Assembly: GCA_008477525.1 (NCBI GenBank)
Contig: SPDT01000004.1
Location: 1,178,001-1,242,000, forward strand
Reading direction: 5' to 3'
Length of the DNA stretch: 64,000 bases
From: Hypomyces perniciosus
Taxonomy: Eukaryota > Ascomycota > Sordariomycetes > Hypocreales > Hypocreaceae
Positions within the stretch are counted from its first letter, which is position 1. Each line of letters opens with the position of its first letter. A model generated the notes under the pieces. That model did no database searches, was not told the DNA's origin, and saw only the letters and a program-made list of their open reading frames with translations. Below, piece by piece: positions 1-11,578 of this stretch. The translations under genes and the position numbers were made by a program.

Positions 1-2997
1 ACATGTTCAAGGCAGCTGGAATTACTAAAGTAATTTGGTACTGCTGTAAGTTGCTTATAATCATCTATAATCATCATTGTGGTTTGGGGAAGTGGCTAAT
101 GCGACGAAGCCTCCTCCCGAGGTCGAGGAACTCGGGCGGCTGGATGGTTTAGCGATTATATAGATGAACAAGGTGACAAAGATATGGAGAGCCTGTTTTT
201 ATTTGAAGGCATCAAGGGATGGGCACAGGCGGGTGGCGAGTGTATAGAGTGGATTGACGGGTATGACAAGGCTGCCTGGGAAAGCAAGGAAACCTCAGAT
301 GAACGTAAGCCGGCGCTTTACAGTGAGCGCGTGCAAAACAATAAGTTGATGTGATGGAAAATATAGATAAACACCCTTGCAAGCATTGGTCTCGCTGCGA
401 GATAAACGACTTTGTACCTTGGGTGCTCCCGATTTGGAAAGATGTCGATGTGTCGTCACTTTTCACCAATCCAAGCTCAGTCAGCATGTTCATTGTATGG
501 CGGTTTAGAAGGGTCTGTATGCCTTTAATTACGCCATTTCCCTCCAAATTCATAAATCAGTTCCCAGAAATGATACGTTGCGGAACAATTGTTTAACGCC
601 GGCCCCTGAAGCCGAGAATATTCTGTAGTGGCACAGGCCCTTGAGTCACAGCATGGAAAACAGTTGTGAAACATGGCTAAACTTAGGTCTTACTCGACAA
701 CTCGACTACCCATGAATTAGAGGCGAAGTCGGAGCACCCGATTACTACTCGTAAAGAAACGTTGAAAGCTCATTCCTACTAGACCCGAGTTGAACCGAAC
801 ATCACACAGGATTGCGTTTAATAAACCCGCGGAGACAATGCCTGAGAAACCAATCAAGTCACTGCTTGCACATGACGCCCGTGGAGGATGTTTGAAAGCA
901 AAGTGGACCCCTCGCATTCGCTTATGGGATCCAATACTACACATATCACAGTACTCCGTACACACCCGATAAAACTTTAGCGGCATTAGATGACGGCAAC
1001 AAATTAGGGTTAAATTGCGCCCTAGCCACTTTATCTACGGAGTACATACATACTACCTCCATACATAGATTACGAGGTCCTGTAACCTCGTATTGTACAG
1101 TCCGGGAATTTAGCAGTAAATGCCCCAAGTCTAATCCCTTAGCCGGCTAGTTACAGTCAAGCTTCCGTTGCTACCACTGATTCATCCGGCTATCCGGCTC
1201 CGGGGGTAAAGCAGCAGAGCCGGAACCTTATCGTGACCAAGGTAATCTCAGAAACAATACCATAATAATCATCATGTAAATCCTTCCACGGCTAGATCCT
1301 ATAGAAGAATGACGTATTTAGAATATACTGTCATCTGATTGGTTCAAATCCCCGGTTTCATCTTAGTACGGAGTACATTAAGAAGGTAAGCTTATAATAT
1401 GCGAAGGGACTGAACTGGTCTTGTGAAATGCGCCCTAGAATAGTCTAGAAGGGTCATACAAGGATAAAAATTGGATGAATTCCTTGATAGCATTGTCAAT
1501 CAGCTCAATCCTAAAGGTCATGATTGACTTGATCGACTTGACGACTGCGCTAGGTTCGAACGCAAAGTCATGCCACGAAAGAGAAGTCTTGAGAAGGCGA
1601 GCAGTCATGAGGAGAGCAGTAGGCCCATGCACTGGTCTCAAGGGCGAAGGAGATCCAGCTGTCAACGCAACGGCCTGGAAACTCGTGATCAACCTCTCGG
1701 GCCCCCCTGACGAGGCACTGATGCCGCTACGGCACGAGGATCACCGCAAGATTTACGCACCGAAGACTGACAGAGCGGAGAAGCTCTAGCTTAGCAGTTA
1801 TTGCTTGCCCGAGGACGAAGGTGCAGGAATAACACCAGACCGCTGCTGGTACCGAAATGTCGCCCGGCGGGAGTGTGATTATCGATGAAGAAGGGTCATG
1901 ATATTGAAGGAGGGGAACGGACGAACGAAGGAATGAAGGAATAAGGGACCGATACAACCCCCCCCCCCCCCCACATAACTCCTATCAACAACCCGGAGCA
2001 TTATCGCAACATTGATACTCCTTAATAGTAGCAAAATCGATAATATATTAGTAGTTATGATATACTATATGCATAGTACCCGTAACTGCTTCAATATACC
2101 AATACCATCATAGAGTGTCAATCAATAACTTCGGTCAGCACATTACAGTTGCAACCTACTTACAGCTATTAATAATTACATACAAAACGCAAAAGGCTGA
2201 CTCTGATTATGGAGAAAATTGAGTCTCAATCTGGTTTCATTGGGCCGGGGTGGTTAGAAGTCTGCATGGATTTTTTCGGGTGTTTAAATTAAGATTCTAT
2301 ATGGAGTATACAGGAGATCATTAGGCTCCCTTAATGCCCACTAATCCAGAAAAGATATAGCTCAAACCACTACTACTAGTATTGGCAGGTCAGATTTCGG
2401 ACTGATTTAGAATATCTCAACGCCCTGGTAGAGTTCTGATATCTATAATGGAATTACTCTGTACTGATAGTGATTTAATGGTTAGTGCCTTTATTAAACA
2501 CCTAGTGTAGTACTGCAGAGGTATCTATTGTCTACGAAGTACTACTAAGTAGTAATTAATAGGCCTACTTTGGATACTTTATCATAGCAGTAACAGTATT
2601 AAGATTAGATGTAAAGCTCAAAAGCCCAAACTACTACTGACCGTAATTGACCTCCCAGGATCTCCAGTTAGTCGTTTCGCATCGCCCAGATCCCACGATC
2701 GCTCAGATCACATGCATCACCATTAAACTCCCCATCTACGCCCGGCTTGTATAATATGCATAGCACTTTTGGCACTAGCAGTTAGTATCACCGTCCGATA
2801 GTGGGTCATTATCAATGTAGTTGTCGTTGAATCAAGCCTTTAGAACCACGAGATGGTCTTTTACAAGTATATAAACCGAATAGAATACCCTTCTATTTGT
2901 AGTATTAAGTTTCACTTGTCTCACTCACATACACCCTTTCTCTTGATATTCAATTCACTATCTGGGAAAGGATTTCCAGTTATCTCTATCTTTCATC
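1..2997. other. Gene-poor left end, no supported gene
   Basis: Several short open frames occur on both strands but none resembles a protein I recognise and none joins into a spliced gene. The stretch is moderately AT-rich, particularly 1980-2170 and 2440-2620. It carries three copies of the dispersed TACGGAGTA/TACTCCGTA motif (951-961, 1034-1045, 1366-1376) and a C homopolymer at 1958-1972. It may be decayed repeat DNA, but no terminal repeats or transposase remnants were visible. Confidence 0.5.
1958..1972. repeat. Poly-C tract (15 C)
   Basis: Uninterrupted run of 15 cytosines on the + strand, in non-coding sequence. Homopolymer length is prone to sequencing and assembly error. Confidence 0.9.
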
Positions 2998-3885
2998 ATG
3001 ATGCCTCAGAGCGCCATAGTCTTGTCCTTAGTGACAGTAGGCCTTTCTACCCCGATCATTTTGAGAAACGGGATTCCCCCGACACATAATGCTACGTTTA
3101 TCCCATGTACAGAGGGGACTACGGACCCGATCTGTAAACGCCTCCCCAGGCGTGGAGGAGACGTTATCACGACAGTTACACACCCTAACGGGACCGTGGA
3201 AATCAAACGGAATATGTATACCCGTGAGCAACTGAAGGCAATCCGGGATCAGAACAACGTGACCAGTCTCCAGCACTATTCTGGACAAGCCGTGCACGAG
3301 CGATCTGCTGAATTTATCGGTAACCTGACGAAGCGGGAGGGAGCGCCACCGATTTGCCTGAGCGAGACCCAGAGATGGTACGACCAACATGAGTAGGGAT
3401 ACTGGTTCCAAGCATGGAGGCAGGTGGGCACCTGCTTTTATTGCGAAGTATGCACGAAAAGCATCAGCGTGAGCTTCGGTGTAACCCAAAGCTGGACTGA
3501 GGGACTAGATGTCAAATTTGGTGAGGTTCTCAGCGCCAGCTTCAGCTTTACAGACGGGAAATCGTTCACCATAACGGAGGCAAGCACCTGCCAGTGGAGT
3601 AAGGTAGAACATAATTGCCATTCAATCTGGTTTCAGCCCTTGATGTCATATCATAACGGATACGCCAACTACCAGACACATACACACTGCAGTTTCAGCC
3701 TGGGCTCCGGTCAGAGAGATTCATACTACGACCACAACTACGCCTTTGCCAATGTCAACCAGATCGCCAGCCACGAGCAATCGGATCAGGGCAATTTAGG
3801 GTGCAACAGTGGATGCCAGGGAGCGGACCACAACCAATGCCAATATAGAAATGATGGTGGTGATCTCTGGCCTAGTCCCAACTAG
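2998..3885 (+). pseudogene. Secreted Cys-rich fungal protein, interrupted by in-frame TAG
   Basis: The frame opens at ATG 2998 with a hydrophobic N-terminus (MMPQSAIVLSLVTVGLSTP) that looks like a signal peptide. It runs to a TAG at 3394-3396 and then stays open in the same frame to the stop at 3883-3885. The sequence on both sides of the TAG is protein-like: an aromatic-rich stretch leads straight into a Cys/Trp-rich domain (GTCFYCEVC, SFGVTQSW, CHSIWFQPLMSYHNGYANY, YYDHNYAFANVNQ). I recall similar secreted ascomycete proteins but know no function for them. The simplest reading is one gene of about 295 codons with a single nonsense mutation. Alternatives are a 42-bp intron (GT at 3378, AG at 3418-3419) that would remove the stop in frame, or a sequencing error. 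A conventional intron is less likely because no good branch site lies inside it. Confidence 0.55.
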
Positions 3886-4644
3886 GCAAATCATCAGAAT
3901 CTGTCAAAATCTTGAGATGACATCATATTGTATGACAATTTATCGCGGATACAAACTTCACGCTGACGGAGCCATTCTTTGGAATTCGACAGGATCCGAA
4001 CCTTCACAGTCATTTATTCCATTCTATCACAAACTTTCATGTATTTAAGTCGCAACTTTATCCCACCTAGCTGGCAACAGCAAGAGTGTGGAAGTGCTAG
4101 GTATATATATAGTTCCTCATTTTGTTGATAAGTGTGCCCTCGTTTCGTTGCCTTGTGATTGGTAGAATCGTTACGTAGTGTTATGGCTTGAGCCCAATGA
4201 GGAAGGACCTCGGCTATGTTAAGAACTCCCGAATAAAAAGCCGTATATTACATGAGCCTTGAGAGCCATATATAGTTATATAAATAGACTGAAGATCAGC
4301 AGCCCTCACCCAGCACCAATGAGCTGTGATGACAGTATGCATGTTGGTTGTGGGATTCGTGAACGAACTTATGCGATTGGATGGTGTGGCAACCCCGGAC
4401 CAGGGCGGGAACCACCTTTGCGGCCACCTTGAAGCCGATGAAACGATGAAGGCCTGAAGATGCCGCCCCTAAGCGCCCTCATGTAGGCTCAGCCGCAGTG
4501 AAGAAACCAAATGAAGAGGGGCTTCGTTCTTCATTTAATGCCACCACGCTTCTACAAATTTATGAATATATTTAAGCCCCCGTTTTGTTCAGTATAGGAA
4601 CCACTATCAGTCCGAATAAGCCGCTTTCTGTGCCTCAATTGGCC
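3886..4644. other. Intergenic region
   Basis: No gene was seen. It has short AT-rich stretches (TATATATATAG near 4100, a similar run near 4270) and is the likely promoter of the GTPase gene that follows. Confidence 0.5.
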
Positions 4645-7600
4645 ATGGATGTAAGATCAATTGCCAATATTAGCTTCCTGCTTTGAGATGACCTGTTCTA
4701 ACATCTTGGCAGCAATTCACATTCTCTGTTCCGCCTCCAAATGGCAATACAGCTAATCCCCAGCGCAGAATCTCTGCCTCCACCTCTACAAGTCGCGAGA
4801 GCTCAAGAAGTCCTCGAATTTTTGCCAATGGGGAAATTCCACTCCCCTCCATTGAAGGACTTCAAGAAAGTGTGCCCAGCAGCAACTACACCACGAGTAT
4901 ACCAAGCAGACTTACATCGCATTCCACGCCGTCGATCGTCTTCACTCCCCCAGCATCTTCTTCTCCGTTGCAGAATGAAAGCTCCGTGGGATCACCTTTC
5001 GCCTCCCCACCTGCGCAGGAAAACGATAATACCATTATTGAGGAGCGTCTAGGAAACATTAGACTATCTAGCGCGGATCCTTTGAGCCTGGGTGACATGG
5101 TCGCCGCTGTTGACAGAGTTGCAAGCGGTTTTGATAACCAAGTGGTGCGTCTCGAGCCCGAGAGCCAGGCTTCAGATCGCAGCGATTTTTCTCGCCGACG
5201 ACGGTCAATCTCCCGCCATGAAGTCCAGGACGAAGAAACGCCAGAGGATCCCTTCCATGAGCCATCATTCCAACAGGCATTTATGGACACCAAGTCTCTT
5301 GCCGCGGAGATGCGGAATGCTCTTGGAAACAGTTCGCTGCATCAAGATCCGGATTCAGTGATGCGACGGCTCCATTCCGAAGCTAAGCGCTTGGCTGATT
5401 TCCAGTGTCCATCTACGCGAACTGTGGGATTTGTTGGCGATTCTGGCGTTGGTAGGTCATGCGAAAACAGGCCACTCTTTACCATTTGTTCTGTAAAATC
5501 GAGGTTGCTGATTTGTCCAGGGTATTCTCGAATGCTCACATTCTGAGCAAAGGACTTGTACTTGTTGATCTTCCTGGTAAGCCCGACCGAGTGTATTCTG
5601 ACTCTATGATCTTAATTCGTGTTACTAATACGATGTTAACAGGTCTTCGTGATCTCAACTCTGCTCGACAAAACATCACCGAACGTTACTTACTCGAATG
5701 CGATCAAATCTTTGCCATCTGCAACATCGGCAGGGCTACCACAGATGTAGGAGTCTCAAGCGTTTTTGATCTTGCCAAACGGGCGCGGCTATCCCAAGTT
5801 GGTATCATATGCACAAAGTCAGATGTGAGTCCACATGCCACATTGTTCCTATTTGTAACCCTCTGACGTATGACTAGGACATTAGAGCAGAAGAGGCCAA
5901 GAAAGACTGGAACGGAGATATATCCCGGACGATTCAAACCCTTTCAAACACCATCACTACCGAGCAGAGCGAGTTGCGTGAAATCGAGTACATCCTCGAG
6001 CAAGAAGACTGGTCAGACCCTGAAGAGGAATTGACACTGGATCGAGATGTAAGAAAGAAGAGGTACGTCTAATCGCAGGCCTGGGAAACAACTACATTAT
6101 TAATCCGCTTCATTGATCCAGGGCAACCATCAAAAAGACAGAGTTCTTGTGAGTCCTCAGTACCCCGAACTTCAGCCACGACATATGTAGATACTTACAC
6201 ATCGCCATAGGCTGAAAAAGCTCCTCATGACAACTCGGAACGCCAGCGTCATAGGAAGCCTCCACAACACGTACAGAGATAAAGTCCCAAACAACACACT
6301 GCAAGTATTTTGTGTCAGCAACACAGACTATTGGGAGCACCGAGATCTCAACGGGCCTGACTTCCTCCCATACTTGGACCTCAGTGGCGTCAAGGCAGTT
6401 CGGAAGCATTGCATTTCGATCGTTGCAGAAAGCCAGCTCCATATAGCGACCAACTATATCCGGAATGATATGCCTGCTTTTGTGGCTGACGTTGAGCTAT
6501 GGGTGCAGTCTGGAGCTGGGAACATGACGGCAGGGAGGAAGGCACTTATTCGTCAGACCTTGAACGCCATTGATGGACGGTTTCAAAGGGTAGGTTCATG
6601 TTGATGGAATCATCGATAACTTTCTTGGCTGAACGTTTGTGGAGGAGTTGCTCGGGCGTACTTCTACAGTCAATACCACTGGCACGTCTATGAAGCGAGA
6701 GTTCAAGCAACGTATCTTCGACGGTAAGTTTAATCAACCATCTCCTAATGTGTGGGATATCTGACATTTCGTAGAACGACAGACTTCCGATTGGACCAAT
6801 GGCGCAACAGCTGAATGTAGTCATTGGGCAGGGGTAAGCATCACTCTTCCTGAAAGCGCTCACCAGCTAATCTAGCTCAAGTAGTGGCATCACTGTACTC
6901 ATTCCTGGTCATGAACCTCGACCCAGACATACAGCTAACAATTTCCATAGCAACCTATGCTGCCTTTTGTAGAAACTACGGTGATTACTCTACCAACGCG
7001 GTAGGAACGCATAACTGGAACGAGGAAGCTATGAATGTGATGGTGCAGGACGTCTCCCAACCCTTTCGCAACTTTTGCAATTGGACTCAGGAACACCATG
7101 AGAGTGTCGCACATGCAATCTATGAAGTGACTGAGTGGGCGATTGAGTTTCTAGGTATGTCTGGTTGCACTTTGAAACGCCTCGAGCATAGCACGTTGAC
7201 GAGGATGTAGAGAATGAGATTCATGACGATGCGGCTTCGACTACCCTTATCCGAGCATTGGATTCTCACTCTCAACTCATGGCCACGGACGTTGAAGATG
7301 TATACGCCGAACTAGAAAGCAATATTTCGTAAGTCCTTCACGGCGATACTTCAAACAGTACTCACACATCTCGCTGACCAATCTCAGGCTTCTGGGGACC
7401 GACGCACTCACTGGCATTCGCACATCCATCTTCGGCCAAGCCATGGAAAGCTCGTACAACGAAGCCAGACTCGAATCTGGTAAGCCACATCCTAAAATCA
7501 CGTCAGTGTCCCAGGTAGCTAACATTCATCAAAGGCAGCGGCAGTGATCGACGTCGCAAGGCCATCATCAACAGGGGCGTCACCCCCGAACGTATGTACG

Positions 7601-7851
7601 AGAACCACATGACCGAGTTTAAGAAAAGATTCAAGACTCTGGCAAACGACTTCCAGGAGAATCTGCGCTCCAAGGTTGAGACACATGTGAATGTCATCCG
7701 AGGCACGCTGGACATCATTCGTAGTGAGAATGTCGCCCTGGAAAGTGAGAGAGATCCGGAGTTTCGAGCTTTGGTAGAGACAGCTGTTGGAATAGCGAGG
7801 GAAAAGATGAGTGGAATCCAAGAGGCTATGGCTGGCCGTGCTAGCTCATAA
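4645..7851 (+). CDS. SLIP-GC-like large P-loop GTPase, internally deleted (possible pseudogene)
   Basis: I reconstruct 14 exons: 4645-4650, 4713-5455, 5521-5576, 5643-5824, 5878-6062, 6122-6148, 6211-6589, 6645-6723, 6775-6833, 6885-6894, 6951-7154, 7211-7328, 7388-7479, 7535-7851. They sum to 2457 bp (818 residues) with every junction in phase. The N-terminus is Ser/Pro-rich and low-complexity. The G1 loop begins as GFVGDSGVG, but the expected Lys-Ser is absent: the chain jumps to RVFSNAHILSKG and the G3 motif LVLVDLPGLRDLN. In the family about 200 or more residues, including G2, lie between these points. After that follow a TKSD G4 motif, helical segments and a conserved region (ATYAAFCRNYG, HNWNEEAM). 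The family resembles nuclear GTPase SLIP-GC; its role in fungi is unknown. The protein probably cannot bind GTP normally. The donor at 5456 is weak, so this junction is the least certain one. Confidence 0.7.
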
Positions 7852-8072
7852 GCATTCTTAATATTGCACTTGTTTGGGGCTGAATATTGCCAAAGACTGA
7901 CTTCACAAGTTATTCTCACCCGTTCATGCCCAAGAGATTTTCGTTAGTTATTCAATACGCATGTTGTTTGATGTTGGGATCTCAGTGCATGCAGAACTGG
8001 ATAGAAAAAGAGCACTTTTGATAAGGGAATAAGGGCCCAAACCCGTCTAGTGGTATCCTCGCAATATGTCAT

Positions 8073-9494
8073 CTACATGGCTTTTTGCATCTCACTCTTG
8101 ATTCTCGTTACCGTGCCAGCGCCTCCGTAGACAAGTCCTGTGTAGATCATTGCCACACTGGCGCCAGCATTCAGCACCTCCAACGCTTGCTCTCCATTCG
8201 TAATACCGCCCGTTGCGAAGAGGATTTTCTGTCTGTCTCCCGACGCCTGTGAGTCCAGAATCTTGCGGTATCTGGAGACTAGGTCAAGGGTTCTTTCAAA
8301 CATGGCTGGGCCAGAGTAGCCTCCCTGCTCCATCAATGCCTTCTGCTCCTTGATGGTCAACCTGACACCCTCTGGCACCAGTCCTGTTCTTCTCTTCGTT
8401 GTATTACCCACAATGATGCCGTCAACGCCACTCCTTTGAACCGCCTGGACAATGCCCTCCATTTGCGCATCCTCATCCTCATCAGGTGAGACCTTGACCA
8501 TAACCTTGGGTCGGGTTTTCCTGTCGGTTCTGGTAGCCTCGTCGACAACTGCACTCAGCAGTCGTGTCAACGGCTCGGTTGCCTGGAGATCTCGGAGTCC
8601 GGGAGTGTTTGGACTGCTAACGTTGACAACCAACACATCGGCATATCGGGCTAGTCTGCGTGCACAGTAGACGTAATCGGCAGCCACTGCTTTCTCGTCT
8701 CGCTCATCAGTCTCTTTATTCTTGGCAATCTGCACAGCAAGCAGTCGCCCAGACAGCAAGCTTCCCGCCGGAACGCCAGCCTCGCCATTCAAAACCTCGT
8801 CCTCGCTCAATCCGGCAGAGCGCGCAAATTTCCGGAGCCGGTTGCGCAGCCGGATGGCCATATCATCCGCACCTCGAGAATTCAGCCCATATCGATTGAC
8901 CATGCCGTCCAGGATCGGCACGCGAAAGACTCGGGGTTTGGGGTTTCCATCCTGAGGCAGAGGCGTGCAACCACCAACTTCAACAAGTCCGGCTCCGAGC
9001 GCAAAGAGCACATCGGGAATCTCGGCGTCCTTGTCGAGTCCGGCCGAGATACCGATCGGGTTGGTCAATTGGTTATCGAAGACCGAGACCGATAGCTTTG
9101 AGGCATCGAGGGCAGAGCTGCGTTCTCGGGGGTGAAGGTTGAGCTCGTACAGAAGCTTCAGTGCAGAAGTTCCCGCGTGATGCGCATCCTCGGCATCGGG
9201 GAACAGCCACCTAATCAACGGCGGAACCACCCAGCGATGAACGAACGCTCGCGTATCGGTTGTGTAGAGATATGTGAGGTAAAGTGAAGTCGCGAGAGCT
9301 CCGCTGTATAGCGCAACCTTTGCTCCTCCGAATTGTGTCGAGCCGCTAGATGAGCTCGATGCCTGACGCCGGGAGCATTGGCTGGGAAGGCAGACGGGCT
9401 TTCGTGCGTTCGCGAGTGGCCTCGGAGCCGATCGGATGCTTGAAGCGGCTACACGCGATCGAAGAATTGAGGCAGACATGTTGGCGACAGACAC
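8073..9494 (-). CDS. URA9: Dihydroorotate dehydrogenase (quinone), mitochondrial
   Basis: Intronless, 473 residues. It oxidises dihydroorotate to orotate and passes electrons to ubiquinone, the fourth step of de novo pyrimidine synthesis, on the mitochondrial inner membrane. The N-terminus is Arg/Ser-rich (targeting peptide) and is followed by one membrane helix (ALYSGALATSLYLTYLY), the hallmark of class 2 enzymes. Visible core motifs are NPIGISAGLDKDAE, GNPKPRVFR, MVNRYGLNS, the catalytic-Ser loop VVNVSSPNTPGLR, MVKVSPDEDED, GIIVGNTT and the C-terminal FMN phosphate site ATGGITNGEQALE with MIYTGLVYGG. A second in-frame Met at residue 6 could also serve as start. The gene is tail-to-tail with the GTPase, 221 bp apart. 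The symbol follows the Kluyveromyces quinone-dependent enzyme; Aspergillus uses pyr names. Confidence 0.95.
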   Translation of the reverse strand: MSVANMSASILRSRVAASSIRSAPRPLANARKPVCLPSQCSRRQASSSSSGSTQFGGAKVALYSGALATSLYLTYLYTTDTRAFVHRWVVPPLIRWLFPDAEDAHHAGTSALKLLYELNLHPRERSSALDASKLSVSVFDNQLTNPIGISAGLDKDAEIPDVLFALGAGLVEVGGCTPLPQDGNPKPRVFRVPILDGMVNRYGLNSRGADDMAIRLRNRLRKFARSAGLSEDEVLNGEAGVPAGSLLSGRLLAVQIAKNKETDERDEKAVAADYVYCARRLARYADVLVVNVSSPNTPGLRDLQATEPLTRLLSAVVDEATRTDRKTRPKVMVKVSPDEDEDAQMEGIVQAVQRSGVDGIIVGNTTKRRTGLVPEGVRLTIKEQKALMEQGGYSGPAMFERTLDLVSRYRKILDSQASGDRQKILFATGGITNGEQALEVLNAGASVAMIYTGLVYGGAGTVTRIKSEMQKAM

Positions 9495-11578
9495 GACGCC
9501 GTGTCCGCTCCCAATGGCTGTCGATCGGATGTTGAATTGCGGGTTCGATGAAACTTTGGATCAGACAAAGTTAGTTGAGCAATCAGGATCGAGGACGGAG
9601 GGGCAGTTGGTACAGTGCCAATATACGAGATTAGTCGTTATTGATACTGTATGTTGCTAACTTGCCCGTCTTTTAATTTCCTTGACATCAGTTTGTGACG
9701 ATTATGAGGCATGAATTTATATATATTACAGGTTTTTGAACCATCTTTGTGAGTTTGTCTTATGGACTGAACTTGGGGGTCTTGAGCGTATCACATTGGG
9801 ACCTTAATCCCGGGATGGTGACAGATCAGCCTTCAACTTGGACATTACCCGTCCAAAAAGTCAACATTGCATCTGATCTGCTCCTCATCCCATCTCGTCC
9901 AGTCTATTTGACAATCAAGCGCCGACTTCGCAGACTCAAAGAAATTCTCAGAAGGTGGCGCATCAGCTGAGGTCCCAGGTACACCTAGTGAAGCATCTTG
10001 AACCATGTTTTCCTGTGATGGTGGTCGCAGTACGCCTTGTGGCAGAAGGGCTGTGACCCGCATGATGCCAACAGGCTGCTGCAGGATCCTGGCAATCCAC
10101 TGAGGTGTTTGATACTGCTGGGTATACCCTAGATAACATGCAGAATAACGATGTGAGTTCTGTAGTAGAGAATGGACAATCATAAATACAAACTCAAGGC
10201 CATTAATTGGCTTTGGAGATTGTGTCATTGAGATGGAACTGAAACAGTCCAAACAAAATGGCGGGGTTGTTGCGCCTCGATTTGCGAGTTGTCAGCCAGT
10301 CGACTACCTGTGGCGCTGGTTGCGTCAATGACACCATAGTTTTGCGTGCGATGCATTAACTGACACTGACAGCAGCTTAAGATTTCCCAATGGCTTCACC
10401 TCATAGATCTACACTAGTAGTAGTATGTACTAACATTCCTAGTACATACTTCGTACCTCGTACATAGCTACCAACCTCGGGATCCTTTACTTTAAACTTT
10501 GTTGAGCCCAACCAACGGCGTTGCTCAGGGGATAGCCACGGCGTTTCCGGTACTCCGTACAAATTGAAAACACGACAAACTGAGGGTCTCTCTGTCAAGG
10601 CAGGGGCTGCACGCTAGGCTTAGGCTTAATTTAGCATCAAACTCATGTCGTCCGAACGGCCTTCCATTATGGTCGAAACATTCGCTGTTGGACTGAGTCT
10701 CAATGAGTGTCCGAACAAGGGGGCCATCTATTATCCTGCGCGTCTGTGATGATGAACACAACGGCCTGAGTCTCTGGTGTGCGTGCACGGGACGGTTTAG
10801 CTGATGGATCATAAACAAATACGAAGTACTCCGTACCCTTTCCAGAATCGTGGGGGTATGGGTATTTATAGTCACCCTTAAATTCAAGATGGACATGGGT
10901 CGAGTTTGGAATGTTCCCCAAGGAGAAAGGCATCAATCATTACGACCACACGAATCAACATGAACTCGCGGTCGTAGCAAACATTCCGCCACCTTCTTAT
11001 AATTCGATGGCATAGTCCGCCTGACTTGCGCAGACTGTTCTAATTCGTAGATAAATTGTCCTGTTAATGCGAGAGATCTCTTTTGCCACTACCTACTCCG
11101 TACAGGGGCTATCGCCTCTATAGCACCGAGCCTAATGGCCCTGGCGCCTGTTCCGTTTTGGCTTCCCCATAGTGGGAACGTTGCAAAAGACCGGAACCCC
11201 TTCGAGCCACATGTTCCAGGCGGCTACTGTCTCAACTCATTCATCCCTATCAACCTCTTTGTCCTCTCTCGGCTCTTTGACTTTGACTCGCATCTCCAAC
11301 ACCAGCCACCGCGATTCGCCCACGAATCCAGTCGCATTTCCTCCCCCGAGTTTGCCTAACTTTTTTTCTTTTTTGCTTTCTTTTCTTTTTCCTTCCTCGT
11401 TCCGCTGTCTCCGCGGTCGCTTCGCTTCCTTCGGCACACTTGCAGAACAACAAGAACAATAATATCCATTCTCAACTGATTGTGCGATTCCCCATGTGAT
11501 TCGGCTCGATTCAGAACCACCTCTCTTCTTCCTCCTTACTCCTCTTTTCATCTCTCCAAACCCGATAACCGTCCTACG
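9495..11578. other. Long intergenic region
   Basis: About 2.1 kb between divergently transcribed genes (dihydroorotate dehydrogenase and NIPA transporter). It holds copies of the TACTCCGTA/TACTTCGTA motif at 10447-10463, 10551-10560, 10820-10836 and 11096-11103. A minus-strand open stretch (9845-10240) is listed separately. The last 250 bp are CT-rich, as in many fungal promoters and 5' leaders. Confidence 0.5.
9845..10240 (-). CDS. Hypothetical open stretch, possible last exon
   Basis: An open frame of about 130 codons with ordinary protein-like composition (for example YTQQYQTPQWIARILQQPVG and a C-terminus DWTRWDEEQIRC). It has no near-upstream ATG, but its 5' edge coincides with a TTTCAG acceptor-like sequence, so it could be the 3' exon of a spliced gene. 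I recognise no family and could not find a convincing upstream exon. An in-frame ATG just inside the stretch could also start it. Confidence 0.2.
   Translation of the reverse strand, partial: SSISMTQSPKPINGLEFVFMIVHSLLQNSHRYSACYLGYTQQYQTPQWIARILQQPVGIMRVTALLPQGVLRPPSQENMVQDASLGVPGTSADAPPSENFFESAKSALDCQIDWTRWDEEQIRCNVDFLDG

Noticed and set aside
1270..1360. Possible tRNA (GGTTCAAATCC resembles a B box at 1340-1350)
   Set aside because: No matching A box at the right distance and the ends cannot form an acceptor stem.
10700..10936. Minus-strand ORF of 78 codons with a protein-like look
   Set aside because: No family recognised, and part of it is just the TACGGAGTACTTCGTA motif translated.
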